From an uncultured Oscillospiraceae bacterium (lineage in GTDB: Bacteria; Bacillota; Clostridia; Oscillospirales; Acutalibacteraceae): DNA of 5,141 nucleotides. Positions 1 through 5,141 of the stretch are shown here, piece after piece; position 1 is the first letter of the stretch; each line of letters starts with the position of its first letter. The stretch is taken from the NCBI GenBank assembly GCA_900549945.1, contig URQJ01000146.1, positions 1 to 5,141 of the forward strand. Direction: 5' to 3'. The notes under the pieces were generated by a model. The model saw only the letters and a list, made by a program, of their open reading frames with translations, did not search any database and had not been told where the DNA came from. A program made the translations under genes and the position numbers.

Positions 1-555
1 GTGCAGGTGGAGGCGGAGCCGGAGGAGCCCGTGACCGCCCCGGCCGAGGAGCCGGTGGCCGAAGAGACAGAGCCCGCAGACGCCCCTGCGGCGGACGGTG
101 CGGACGGTGAAACACCGGCCGAGGAAACCGCCGTGCAGCCCGAATACACGGTGAGCGTCGGCTTCAAGCGCCCGGTGGAGAGCGATACGCTTCTGCTCGC
201 CTATTCGGAGGACCCGGTCTATTCCGAGACGATGCGGGACTACCGCGCGCATCTGGGCGCCGATTACGCGGCGGCGCACGGCGAGACGGTGAAAGCCATT
301 GCGAACGGTCTTGTCAAGGAGACGTATACGGACATGCTGCTCGGGAATATCATTGTAATCGAGCACGGCGCATATGAGGTGCGCTACTGCGGTCTTGGCG
401 AAACGTTCCTCGTCGAGCCCGGCGAGGTCGTCTCCGCAGGGCAGGACATCGGCAGCGTGACGGCCGCGCCGTTTGAATCGGCGATGGAATCGCACCTGCA
501 CCTCGAGGCCACGGAGAACGGCGAGCCGCTAAACCCGGAAAACCTGTTCGGCTGA
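1..555 (+). CDS. spoIIQ: SpoIIQ-like LytM/M23-fold sporulation protein, 5'-partial
   Basis: The C-terminal 184 residues of an M23/LytM-fold protein are visible. The reading frame is open to base 1, so the GTG there is probably internal and the expected N-terminal membrane anchor lies outside the window. Residues 1-48 are an acidic Pro/Glu/Ala-rich linker. Residues 57-184 form the LytM domain. The stretch around 72-90 (PVYSETMRDYRAHLGAD) resembles clostridial SpoIIQ. Zinc ligands of the HxxxD and HxH motifs are present (H84, D88, H165, H167). The Y-x-H-L position, which supplies the catalytic His in active LytM enzymes, reads Y129-C-G-L132. This suggests zinc binding without peptidase activity. 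SpoIIQ is a forespore membrane protein that pairs with mother-cell SpoIIIAH across the intermembrane space during engulfment. The family assignment is from recognised motifs; a paralogous, non-sporulation LytM protein remains possible. A strong terminator follows 38 nt after the stop, so this is the last gene of its transcript. Confidence 0.75.
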   Translation: MQVEAEPEEPVTAPAEEPVAEETEPADAPAADGADGETPAEETAVQPEYTVSVGFKRPVESDTLLLAYSEDPVYSETMRDYRAHLGADYAAAHGETVKAIANGLVKETYTDMLLGNIIVIEHGAYEVRYCGLGETFLVEPGEVVSAGQDIGSVTAAPFESAMESHLHLEATENGEPLNPENLFG

Positions 556-593
556 AATAGAAATCCTGTCCCCGGCATCGCTTCAGGGACGCA

Positions 594-634
594 AAGGGCG
601 CGGCTGTCCTGAGACGGCCGCGCTCTTATCTTTT
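594..634 (+). terminator. Intrinsic terminator after the spoIIQ-like gene
   Basis: The left arm 594-608 pairs with the right arm 613-627 around the loop CTGA (609-612). The stem is 15 bp, including two G-U pairs, and is GC-rich in the middle. It is followed by ATCTTTT (628-634). The position, 38 nt downstream of the stop, fits termination of the spoIIQ-like transcript. Confidence 0.85.
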
Positions 635-665
635 AATTTGGCTGTATGAAAATAGATTTGCCGCG

Positions 666-693
666 TTGAAAATTCCATGCGATCTGCTATACT
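666..693 (+). promoter_or_regulatory. Sigma-A-type promoter for the deoxyribosyltransferase-like gene
   Basis: The -35 box TTGAAA (666-671) and the -10 box TATACT (688-693) are separated by 16 nt. The region lies just after the spoIIQ terminator and 60 nt before the next start codon, so transcription would begin near 700. Both boxes match the consensus in 5 of 6 positions. Confidence 0.65.
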
Positions 694-753
694 TAAAGCG
701 GAAGGGCAAAAGCGTGCTCCTTCTGCTTCGGTAAGAAGCTGAAAATTACAGAA

Positions 754-1149
754 ATGACCGCTTTGACGCGGGCGGGAATGGCGGGCCGCAGGCAGGTGCG
801 CGCGCTTTCGCAGCGGCTGAAAGGTGCTGGCTGGGTGCACACGTACGACTGGACGCAGCATTGCCCGGAGAATGTGCAGGATGCAGAGGCGCTGCGGTTC
901 ATCGCTGAGGCGGAGTGTGCGGGCGTGCGGCAGGCGGATATGCTGATCGTGCTCACACCGCAGGTGCGCGGCACGCACACGGAGCTCGGCATGGCGCTCG
1001 CGCTGCAAAAGGAGGTCTATCTCTGCCATGGCGACGACACGTATTTCCGGTGCGATGAAAATACCTCGGCCTTTTACTGGCTGCCGCTGGTGCACAGGCT
1101 GACCGGCGGCACGCAGGAAATTGCACAGGCGCTTTTGAAGAGGGAATAG
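754..1149 (+). CDS. Nucleoside 2-deoxyribosyltransferase-like protein
   Basis: This is a 131-residue single-domain protein of the nucleoside 2-deoxyribosyltransferase-like group, which exchanges or hydrolyses the N-glycosidic bond of (deoxy)nucleosides or nucleotides in the cytosol. Supporting motifs are HTYDWT (29-34), the hydrophobic strand ADMLIVLTP (61-69), RGTHTELGMALAL (72-84) and FYWLPLV (107-113). Glu77 in the GTHTELG motif corresponds to the family's catalytic nucleophile. The length is normal for the small bacterial members. The start is uncertain. ATG754 gives an ungapped fit to the usual N-terminus, but the first strand, normally like K-x-Y-I-A, reads as polar residues MTALTRAG. 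No good ribosome site is visible before ATG754 or before the in-frame ATG at 778. The frame stays open upstream to a TAA at 694. The gene has its own promoter and runs towards the PII-like gene. The substrate is unknown. Confidence 0.7.
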   Translation: MTALTRAGMAGRRQVRALSQRLKGAGWVHTYDWTQHCPENVQDAEALRFIAEAECAGVRQADMLIVLTPQVRGTHTELGMALALQKEVYLCHGDDTYFRCDENTSAFYWLPLVHRLTGGTQEIAQALLKRE

Positions 1150-1250
1150 GCTGCGTGCTGCCGAAGCAGCGGAGAAGCCGCGGCGGGAAACACAGCCCCC
1201 CACGCGCCTGTACACGGCGTTCTGCGAGCCGCTGCGGGATTCGTGCGCGG
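1150..1250. other. Convergent intergenic gap without a clear terminator
   Basis: This 101-nt gap separates two convergent genes. It holds a short hairpin (GCTGC 1157-1161, loop CGAA, GCAGC 1166-1170) and other GC-rich dyads, but no T-run on either strand that would make a convincing intrinsic terminator. Termination may be Rho-dependent or occur inside the opposite gene. Confidence 0.5.
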
Positions 1251-1946
1251 TTATTCGGTGTCGGCGGTCAGGTCGGTCAGGCGCAGGCCCGCCGTGCTCG
1301 TGACGGGCAGCGAAAACACCACCGCCTTGGCGCGGCTTTCGAGGCCCGCGTCCTCCATGATTGCGGTCATCACGTCGTTCTTCTGCTCGTGCCGCACGAC
1401 GATCAGCACCAGCTCCTTTTCCGCCGCAAGCGAGACGCCGAGGAATTTTTCCGCGCCCTCCATGCCGGTACCCTTCGCGTGCAGCACGGTGCCGCCGGCG
1501 GCCTTGCCGCGCCGCGCGGCCTCCATGATGGTTTCCGTGTAGCCCTGGTTTGCGACGACGACCAGCAGCTCGTGCTTTGTATCCTTCAAGACGGATTCCT
1601 CCCCTTTCGTAAACTCTTGCCCGTTTATGAGAAATTGCAGCTGGCGCTTGCCGCCGATGCTGCTCACCGGCACGACAAACGCGATGCCCGTGCCCGGAAT
1701 ATCGATCTGCATGGTCGTTTCAAGCCCTTTTTTCACGCGGCACCACACGGCGTCGGTGACGACGGCGCACAAAACGGCCTTCTGCGTTGCCTCGAGGCTG
1801 AAATAATTCAGCACGCTCGAGGCTGCGGTGCCGCGGCCGAGCGTGTTCAGCGTCACGGAGATGCCGTAGTCCCGGTAAAAGGAGAGAAACTTGCGGCTTT
1901 GGTTGCGGTCGATGATGGTGACCATCCAATACAAGGTGTTGCTCAT
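1251..1946 (-). CDS. Tandem-domain PII-like regulatory protein
   Basis: This 231-residue soluble protein contains two PII-like ferredoxin-fold halves. The first, about residues 5-99, starts with the strand LYWMVTIID and ends in GIAFVVPVSSIGG (87-99). The second, about 125-221, starts with HELLVVVANQG and ends in AVVFSLPVTSTAGL (208-221). The middles also match: GTAASSVLNYFSLEATQKAVL (from residue 39) resembles GTGMEGAEKFLGVSLAAEKELVL (from 159). The protein is thus an internal duplication of a unit that normally forms a trimer. Canonical PII uridylylation and nucleotide-loop signatures (T-loop Tyr, GKIGDGKIF-type B-loop) are not evident, so ATP/2-oxoglutarate binding cannot be assumed. Its ATG is preceded by AGAAAGGA (1957-1964) at 10 nt. 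It lies 27 nt downstream of the DUF1538 gene, so the two are almost certainly cotranscribed. By analogy with other PII-transporter pairs it probably gates that membrane protein; this is inference. Confidence 0.8.
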   Translation of the reverse strand: MSNTLYWMVTIIDRNQSRKFLSFYRDYGISVTLNTLGRGTAASSVLNYFSLEATQKAVLCAVVTDAVWCRVKKGLETTMQIDIPGTGIAFVVPVSSIGGKRQLQFLINGQEFTKGEESVLKDTKHELLVVVANQGYTETIMEAARRGKAAGGTVLHAKGTGMEGAEKFLGVSLAAEKELVLIVVRHEQKNDVMTAIMEDAGLESRAKAVVFSLPVTSTAGLRLTDLTADTE

Positions 1947-1973
1947 AGGCTGAAAATCCTTTCTGCACGCCGG

Positions 1974-3503
1974 CTAAAGCTCGATGATCGCGTCGTCGTC
2001 CAGCGCGTCGAAGCGCACGGCGACCGCTTCGGCCGCTTTCGCCGTGCGGCGTTCGGCGAGCTTCGTCGCGAGGCCCATCACCTGAATTGTGATGAGCGGC
2101 GTCATGGCGACCATGGCGACCACGCCGAACGCGTCCGTCACAATATTTCCGCCGAGCGCCGTGCAGGCGCCCTGCGCGAGCGGCAGCAGGAAGGTGGCCG
2201 TCATCGGGCCGGAGGCCACGCCGCCCGAGTCGAAGGCGATCGCCGTGTAGATCTTTGGAACGAAGAACGAGATGCCCAGCGCGATCGCGTAGCCCGGAAT
2301 CAGAAACCACAGGATCGAGATGCCGGTCAGCACGCGGATCATCGCAAGGCCGAGCGAAATCGAAACGCCGACGGAGAGGCCGATGCCCATGGCGCCCGCC
2401 GAGATCGCGCCGTCCGTAATCTCCTCAACCTGCCGGTTCAAAACGTAGACGGCCGGCTCGGCGCGCACGATGAAGTAGCCCATCACCATGGCGACCGGCA
2501 CGAGGATCACGGGGTAGCGGAACGAGGCGATCTGCTGGCCGAGGTAGTTGCCCGCCGGCATGAAGCCGACGTTCACGCCGGTCAAAAACAGCACGAGGCC
2601 GATGTAGGTGTAGATCAGGCCGATGCCGATGCGCAAAAGCTGCCGGCGGTCTAGCCGCAGCACGATGATCTGCGCCAAAAGGAAAAAGAGGACGATCGGC
2701 AGCAGCGAAACGGCAATCTCCTGTACGTAGCGGGGCAGTCCCTCGCCGAACAGCCGCCAAAGCTCGGCGGAATCGCCGATTTCGGGGATGGACGGCGCGG
2801 CGTACGCGCTCTGCTCCGGGCTGTAGATCATGCCGAGGATCATCACGGCGAGGATCGGCCCCACCGAGGAGAGCGCGACGAGGCCGAAGCTGTCGTCCGC
2901 CGCGTGGCGGTCGCTTCGGATGGCGGAAATGCCCACGCCGAGCGACATGATGAACGGCACGGTCATCGGGCCGGTGGTCACGCCGCCGGAATCGAACGCC
3001 ACGGCGAGAAACTCGCGCGGTACGAAAAAGGAGAGCACGAACACGAGCGTATAGCAGCCGACGAGCAGCGGCGGCAGCGCGATGGAAAACAGCATGCGCA
3101 GCAGCGCGACAACGAGAAAAACGCCGACGCCGCAGGCGACCGAGAGGATCAGAATGATATTCGGCACCGAGGGCACCTGCTCGGCGAGCACCTGCAAATC
3201 CGGCTCGGAGATTGTGATGATCAGGCCGAGCAGAAACGAGAGCACGACGACGATGCCGAGCTTTTTGGTGCGTGTCATCGCGGTGCCGACGCGCTCGCCC
3301 ATCGGCGTCATCGCGATTTCCGCGCCGGCGGAGAACAGCATCATGCCGACGAGCAGCAGCGCGGCGCCCATCAGAAAGCAGAGCAGAATGCTCGGCGAGA
3401 TCGGCGCAATGGTGAAGGAGAGCAGCAGCACGATGCAGACGATCGGCAGCACGGCCCGGACGGCCTCCATCCATTTTTCCGACAGATTCTTACGTAAATT
3501 CAA
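1974..3503 (-). CDS. Two-repeat DUF1538 integral membrane protein, putative cation transporter
   Basis: This 509-residue polytopic membrane protein has about 12-14 hydrophobic segments, the first near residues 16-34. It contains two DUF1538 repeats. Repeat 1 has EPDLQVLAEQV (100-110), AFDSGGVTTGPMT (169-181) and FGLVALSSVGPILAVMILGM (206-225). Repeat 2 has EPAVYVLNRQV (349-359), AFDSGGVASGPMT (423-435) and FGVVAMVAMTPLITIQVMGL (459-478). The order and near-equal spacing of the motifs show duplication or fusion. DUF1538 pairs called UmpAB were reported as Na+(Li+,K+)/H+ antiporters in a Halomonas (from memory), so ion transport is plausible but unproven here. A polar cytosolic-looking tail (about 481-509) ends in acidic residues followed by IIEL. 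The start is TTG at 3503, the first possible start after an in-frame TAA. GGAAAGG (3518-3524) lies 14 nt upstream, longer than usual. ATG at 3470 (residue 12) is an alternative with a weak GGA site, but it would shorten the polar leader. The gene is first in an operon with the PII-like gene. Confidence 0.85.
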   Translation of the reverse strand: MNLRKNLSEKWMEAVRAVLPIVCIVLLLSFTIAPISPSILLCFLMGAALLLVGMMLFSAGAEIAMTPMGERVGTAMTRTKKLGIVVVLSFLLGLIITISEPDLQVLAEQVPSVPNIILILSVACGVGVFLVVALLRMLFSIALPPLLVGCYTLVFVLSFFVPREFLAVAFDSGGVTTGPMTVPFIMSLGVGISAIRSDRHAADDSFGLVALSSVGPILAVMILGMIYSPEQSAYAAPSIPEIGDSAELWRLFGEGLPRYVQEIAVSLLPIVLFFLLAQIIVLRLDRRQLLRIGIGLIYTYIGLVLFLTGVNVGFMPAGNYLGQQIASFRYPVILVPVAMVMGYFIVRAEPAVYVLNRQVEEITDGAISAGAMGIGLSVGVSISLGLAMIRVLTGISILWFLIPGYAIALGISFFVPKIYTAIAFDSGGVASGPMTATFLLPLAQGACTALGGNIVTDAFGVVAMVAMTPLITIQVMGLATKLAERRTAKAAEAVAVRFDALDDDAIIEL

Positions 3504-3539
3504 CCCTTACATCACGACCTTTCCGCAGAATTTTGAATT

Positions 3540-3552
3540 AAGATTTAATCTT
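3540..3552. repeat. Short inverted repeat at the operon's transcription start
   Basis: AAGATT (3540-3545) and AATCTT (3547-3552) form a perfect 6-bp dyad around a single T. It falls just downstream of the predicted -10 box of the DUF1538 operon, at about +2 to +14, which is a plausible operator position. The loop is too small for a stable RNA hairpin unless pairing is trimmed to 5 bp. Short AT-rich dyads also occur by chance, so an operator role is only a suggestion. Confidence 0.3.
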
Positions 3553-3560
3553 CTTTCATA

Positions 3561-3589
3561 AGTATAGCAGATTTTGCGGCATATTTCCA
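3561..3589 (-). promoter_or_regulatory. Promoter of the DUF1538-PII operon
   Basis: Read on the minus strand, the -35 box TGGAAA (3589-3584) and the -10 box TATACT (3566-3561) are separated by 17 nt. Transcription would start near 3554, giving a leader of about 50 nt before the TTG start. Confidence 0.6.
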
Positions 3590-3662
3590 GCAACATATTA
3601 TGAATTTGCATTGCTTTTTTGCGGTTATGCAGAAATACGGCGCTTAAAAACCGGGGCGGGGC

Positions 3663-3691
3663 TGGACATGCGGGGGAAAACATTTTATAAT
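3663..3691 (+). promoter_or_regulatory. Promoter of the MBL-fold hydrolase gene
   Basis: The -35 box TGGACA (3663-3668; 5 of 6 to consensus) and a perfect -10 box TATAAT (3686-3691) are separated by 17 nt. Transcription would begin near 3698, leaving a leader of about 34 nt that includes the ribosome site. This is the best promoter match in the window. Confidence 0.75.
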
Positions 3692-3716
3692 TTAAGCGTA
3701 CAGGATTAAAGAAAGC

Positions 3717-3722
3717 GGGAGG
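3717..3722 (+). promoter_or_regulatory. Ribosome binding site selecting the GTG start at 3732
   Basis: GGGAGG lies 9 nt before the GTG at 3732. The nearby ATG at 3725 is in a different frame and only 2 nt from the site, so the purine tract supports the GTG and the hydrolase frame. Confidence 0.75.
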
Positions 3723-3731
3723 CGATGTTCT

Positions 3732-4523
3732 GTGAAAGCAAAGCAGGCGCGCGCGCCGGAGCCGAAGCCGTTCGGTGCCGAGGCGTTCGGTGCGGCGGAA
3801 AAAACAGTCGTGCGCTGGCTCGGCAATGCCGGCGCGCTCGTCACGAGCCGCGGCACGGCGGTGATGATCGACCCGGTGCTCACGGGCTTCGATATGCCGC
3901 AGCTCGTGCCGCCGCCGATTCAGCCCGAAGCGGTGCCGGCGCTCGACGCCGTGCTCATCACGCACGCGGACGGCGACCATTTCAGCCGGGAGACATGTGC
4001 GGCGCTTTCCAAAAGCTGCGGCGCTTTTCACGGCACGCGGTACGTCGGCGGGCTGCTCGCCGAAATGGGGCTGCCGGGTGCGGGCCACGCGATCGGGGCG
4101 CGCTTCACGGTCGGGCAGATCGGCGTCACGCTCACGCCCGCCGACCATGCGTGGCAGGCGGATTACCCCGAAATAGGCGGTTATGTTTTCGGCCGCGAGG
4201 ACTGCTGCGGCTTCTGGCTCGACACGCCGGACGGCGCGGTCTGGGCGGTCGGCGATTCGCGCCTTCTTCCCGAGCACCTCACGATGGCGCCGCCGAAGCT
4301 GATTCTCTTCGATTTTTCCGACGACAGCTGGCACATCGGCCTGAATAATGCCGTGCGCCTCGCGAATGCCTATCCGCAGGCGAAGCTGCTGCTCTGGCAC
4401 TGGGGCTGCACGGACGCGCCGGATATGAAACCGTTCAACGCCGACCCGGCGGATCTGCTCGCCCGCATCCAAAACCCCGCCCGCGCTCTGGTCCTTGCGC
4501 CGGGCGAGGCATATGTGCTGTGA
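3732..4523 (+). CDS. UlaG-like metallo-beta-lactamase-fold hydrolase
   Basis: This is a 263-residue soluble MBL-fold metal-dependent hydrolase. After a 24-residue polar, Ala/Pro-rich leader comes VRWLGNAGALV (27-37), the first strand typical of UlaG-like members, then MIDPVL (45-50). The metal motif is THADGDHF (77-84), so the usual HxHxDH reads H78-x-D80-x-D82-H83. Other expected ligands are H139 (PADHAW), D175 (AVGDSR) and a C-terminal H223 (LLLWHWG). The replacement of the second His by Asp is, as I recall, shared by a set of UlaG-like proteins, so the protein is probably still a metalloenzyme with altered metal preference. The length is normal for the group. The substrate cannot be read from the sequence: relatives include L-ascorbate-6-phosphate lactonase and many uncharacterised hydrolases, and no sugar genes are adjacent. 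The gene has its own promoter and a strong ribosome site, is divergent from the DUF1538 operon, and ends at a terminator hairpin shared with the convergent pflA. Confidence 0.85.
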   Translation: MKAKQARAPEPKPFGAEAFGAAEKTVVRWLGNAGALVTSRGTAVMIDPVLTGFDMPQLVPPPIQPEAVPALDAVLITHADGDHFSRETCAALSKSCGAFHGTRYVGGLLAEMGLPGAGHAIGARFTVGQIGVTLTPADHAWQADYPEIGGYVFGREDCCGFWLDTPDGAVWAVGDSRLLPEHLTMAPPKLILFDFSDDSWHIGLNNAVRLANAYPQAKLLLWHWGCTDAPDMKPFNADPADLLARIQNPARALVLAPGEAYVL

Positions 4524-4548
4524 TTTCTGCACGTGTTATCAGCCATGC

Positions 4549-4597
4549 AAAAAGCCCCGAGCTCGGCGGAAAACCGGGCTTGGGGCTTGATTGATTT
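4549..4597. terminator. Bidirectional terminator between the MBL hydrolase gene and pflA
   Basis: The arm 4552-4566 pairs with 4574-4588 over 15 bp (two G-U pairs) around a 7-nt loop (CGGAAAA). On the minus strand the stem ends in a run of five T (complement of 4549-4553), which is a strong signal for pflA. On the plus strand the tail is GATTGATTT, a weaker U-tract, so it likely also ends the hydrolase transcript. Confidence 0.85.
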
Positions 4598-4615
4598 GTG
4601 GGAGATTCGACGCCT

Positions 4616-5141
4616 TTACAGCGCTTGCAGGAGCATATCGATGTGCTTCTGCGTGTAGGCGGGCCTGCCGGCCATCGGGAACGGGATGCCGAGCGCTTCG
4701 TACTTCTCCGCGCAGATGTTCTTGAACGGCAGCCACTCGATTTTCTCGATGTTCGAAAACGCGGCGCAGAGATCGCGCACGGCGCGCAGGCTGGCTGGCA
4801 TATCGGTCAGGCCCGGCGCGACGACGTGCCGCACCCAGACCGGGATGTCAAGGCGCGCCGTGAGCCGCAGGAAATCGAGCGTGTGGGCGAGCGAGCCGCC
4901 GCAGTGCGCGCGGTAATCGGCCTCTTCTGCGAACTTCACGTCGCACAGGACGAGGTCGGTGTGCTTTAAGACAGCTTCGGCCTTTTCGAGGTCGCCCGCG
5001 CCGGCGGTGTCGAGCGCCGTGTGCACGCCGTGTTCATGCAGCAGGCGGAAAAGCTCCGCCGTGAATTCCGGCTGCATCAGCGGCTCGCCGCCGGAGACGG
5101 TCACGCCGCCGGTTTCGCCGAAGTAGGGGCGGTAGCGCAGC
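4616..5141 (-). CDS. pflA: Pyruvate formate-lyase activating enzyme, radical SAM, 5'-partial
   Basis: The C-terminal 174 residues of a radical SAM glycyl-radical activase are visible. It installs the glycyl radical on pyruvate formate-lyase using S-adenosylmethionine and a [4Fe-4S] cluster, in the anaerobic cytosol. Numbered from the window edge, YFGETGG runs directly into VTVSGGEPL (13-21), the SAM-binding GGE motif. DTAG follows at 44-47, DLVLCDVKF at 62-70, VWVRHVVAPGLTD at 101-113, and LPFKNICAEKYEALGIPFP at about 137-155. The cluster-binding CxxxCxxC motif would lie upstream, outside the window. The frame is open through the edge, so GTG5104 is internal. The YFG...GGVTVSGGEP string and the KYEALGIPFP tail favour PflA over other activases. 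No formate-lyase gene is visible on this side; it may lie upstream of pflA beyond the edge. Transcription ends at the shared hairpin 28 nt past the stop. Confidence 0.85.
   Translation of the reverse strand, partial: LRYRPYFGETGGVTVSGGEPLMQPEFTAELFRLLHEHGVHTALDTAGAGDLEKAEAVLKHTDLVLCDVKFAEEADYRAHCGGSLAHTLDFLRLTARLDIPVWVRHVVAPGLTDMPASLRAVRDLCAAFSNIEKIEWLPFKNICAEKYEALGIPFPMAGRPAYTQKHIDMLLQAL

Noticed and set aside
701..739. Possible leader RNA hairpins (GAAGG/CCTTC and GCTTC/GAAGC) before the deoxyribosyltransferase-like gene.
   Set aside because: The stems are only 5 bp and match no riboswitch or attenuator pattern I recognise; the leader is too short for a known aptamer.
583..1215. A 210-codon minus-strand open frame covering the spoIIQ terminator and the deoxyribosyltransferase-like gene.
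   Set aside because: It crosses a terminator and a promoter, has an unusual composition and no recognisable motifs. The plus strand carries the family signatures.
1155..2654. A 499-codon open frame on the plus strand opposite the PII-like and DUF1538 genes.
   Set aside because: Its translation is rich in Arg, His, Ala and Asp without domain motifs, as expected for the antisense of GC-rich coding DNA. The minus strand has coherent proteins with membrane segments, repeats and ribosome sites.
2425..3474. A second minus-strand frame of 349 codons inside the DUF1538 gene.
   Set aside because: It is an Arg/Ala-rich shadow in another frame of the same strand, with no hydrophobic segments or motifs.
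3725..4348. A plus-strand frame from ATG3725 overlapping the hydrolase.
   Set aside because: It is Arg/Ala-rich, its start is only 2 nt from the ribosome site, and it lacks motifs. The GTG3732 frame encodes the MBL fold.
3507..4532. A 341-codon open frame on the minus strand opposite the MBL hydrolase gene.
   Set aside because: The product is Arg-rich and featureless, while the plus-strand frame has a perfect promoter and ribosome site and complete MBL metal motifs.

Overview
This 5.1 kb window is GC-rich bacterial DNA, most likely from a high-GC, endospore-forming Clostridia lineage (Oscillospirales/Ruminococcaceae-like). I infer this from a SpoIIQ-like LytM domain protein at the left edge, a pyruvate formate-lyase activating enzyme of anaerobic type at the right edge, and clear AGGAGG-like ribosome sites and sigma-A-like promoters. 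No RNA genes, mobile elements, CRISPR arrays or large repeats are visible. The many long overlapping frames are shadows typical of GC-rich coding DNA.

Layout, left to right. (1) Positions 1-555, + strand: the 3' part of a spoIIQ-like gene, closed by a strong intrinsic terminator at 594-634. (2) Positions 754-1149, + strand: a small nucleoside 2-deoxyribosyltransferase-like protein with its own promoter (666-693). (3) Positions 1251-3503, - strand: a two-gene operon. The upstream gene encodes a 509-residue membrane protein made of two fused DUF1538 repeats. The downstream gene, 27 nt away, encodes a 231-residue protein made of two fused PII-like domains. (4) Positions 3504-3731: a divergent intergenic region with one promoter per direction and a short inverted repeat. 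(5) Positions 3732-4523, + strand: a UlaG-like metallo-beta-lactamase-fold hydrolase. (6) Positions 4616-5141, - strand: the C-terminal part of pflA, convergent with the hydrolase and sharing a 15-bp-stem hairpin terminator with it.

The most interesting unit is the DUF1538/PII pair. Each protein is an internal duplication: the transporter-like protein carries the FDSGG(V)xxGPMT signature twice, and the soluble partner has two ferredoxin-like halves, each ending in a (V/F)xxPVxSxxG-type strand. DUF1538 proteins have been reported as cation/proton antiporter subunits (UmpAB, recalled from the literature). A PII-like protein in the same transcript suggests a transporter with a dedicated cytosolic ligand-sensing regulator, by analogy with AmtB-GlnK and SbtA-SbtB. 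The ligand and the transported ion cannot be told from sequence. The other genes look like independent units.
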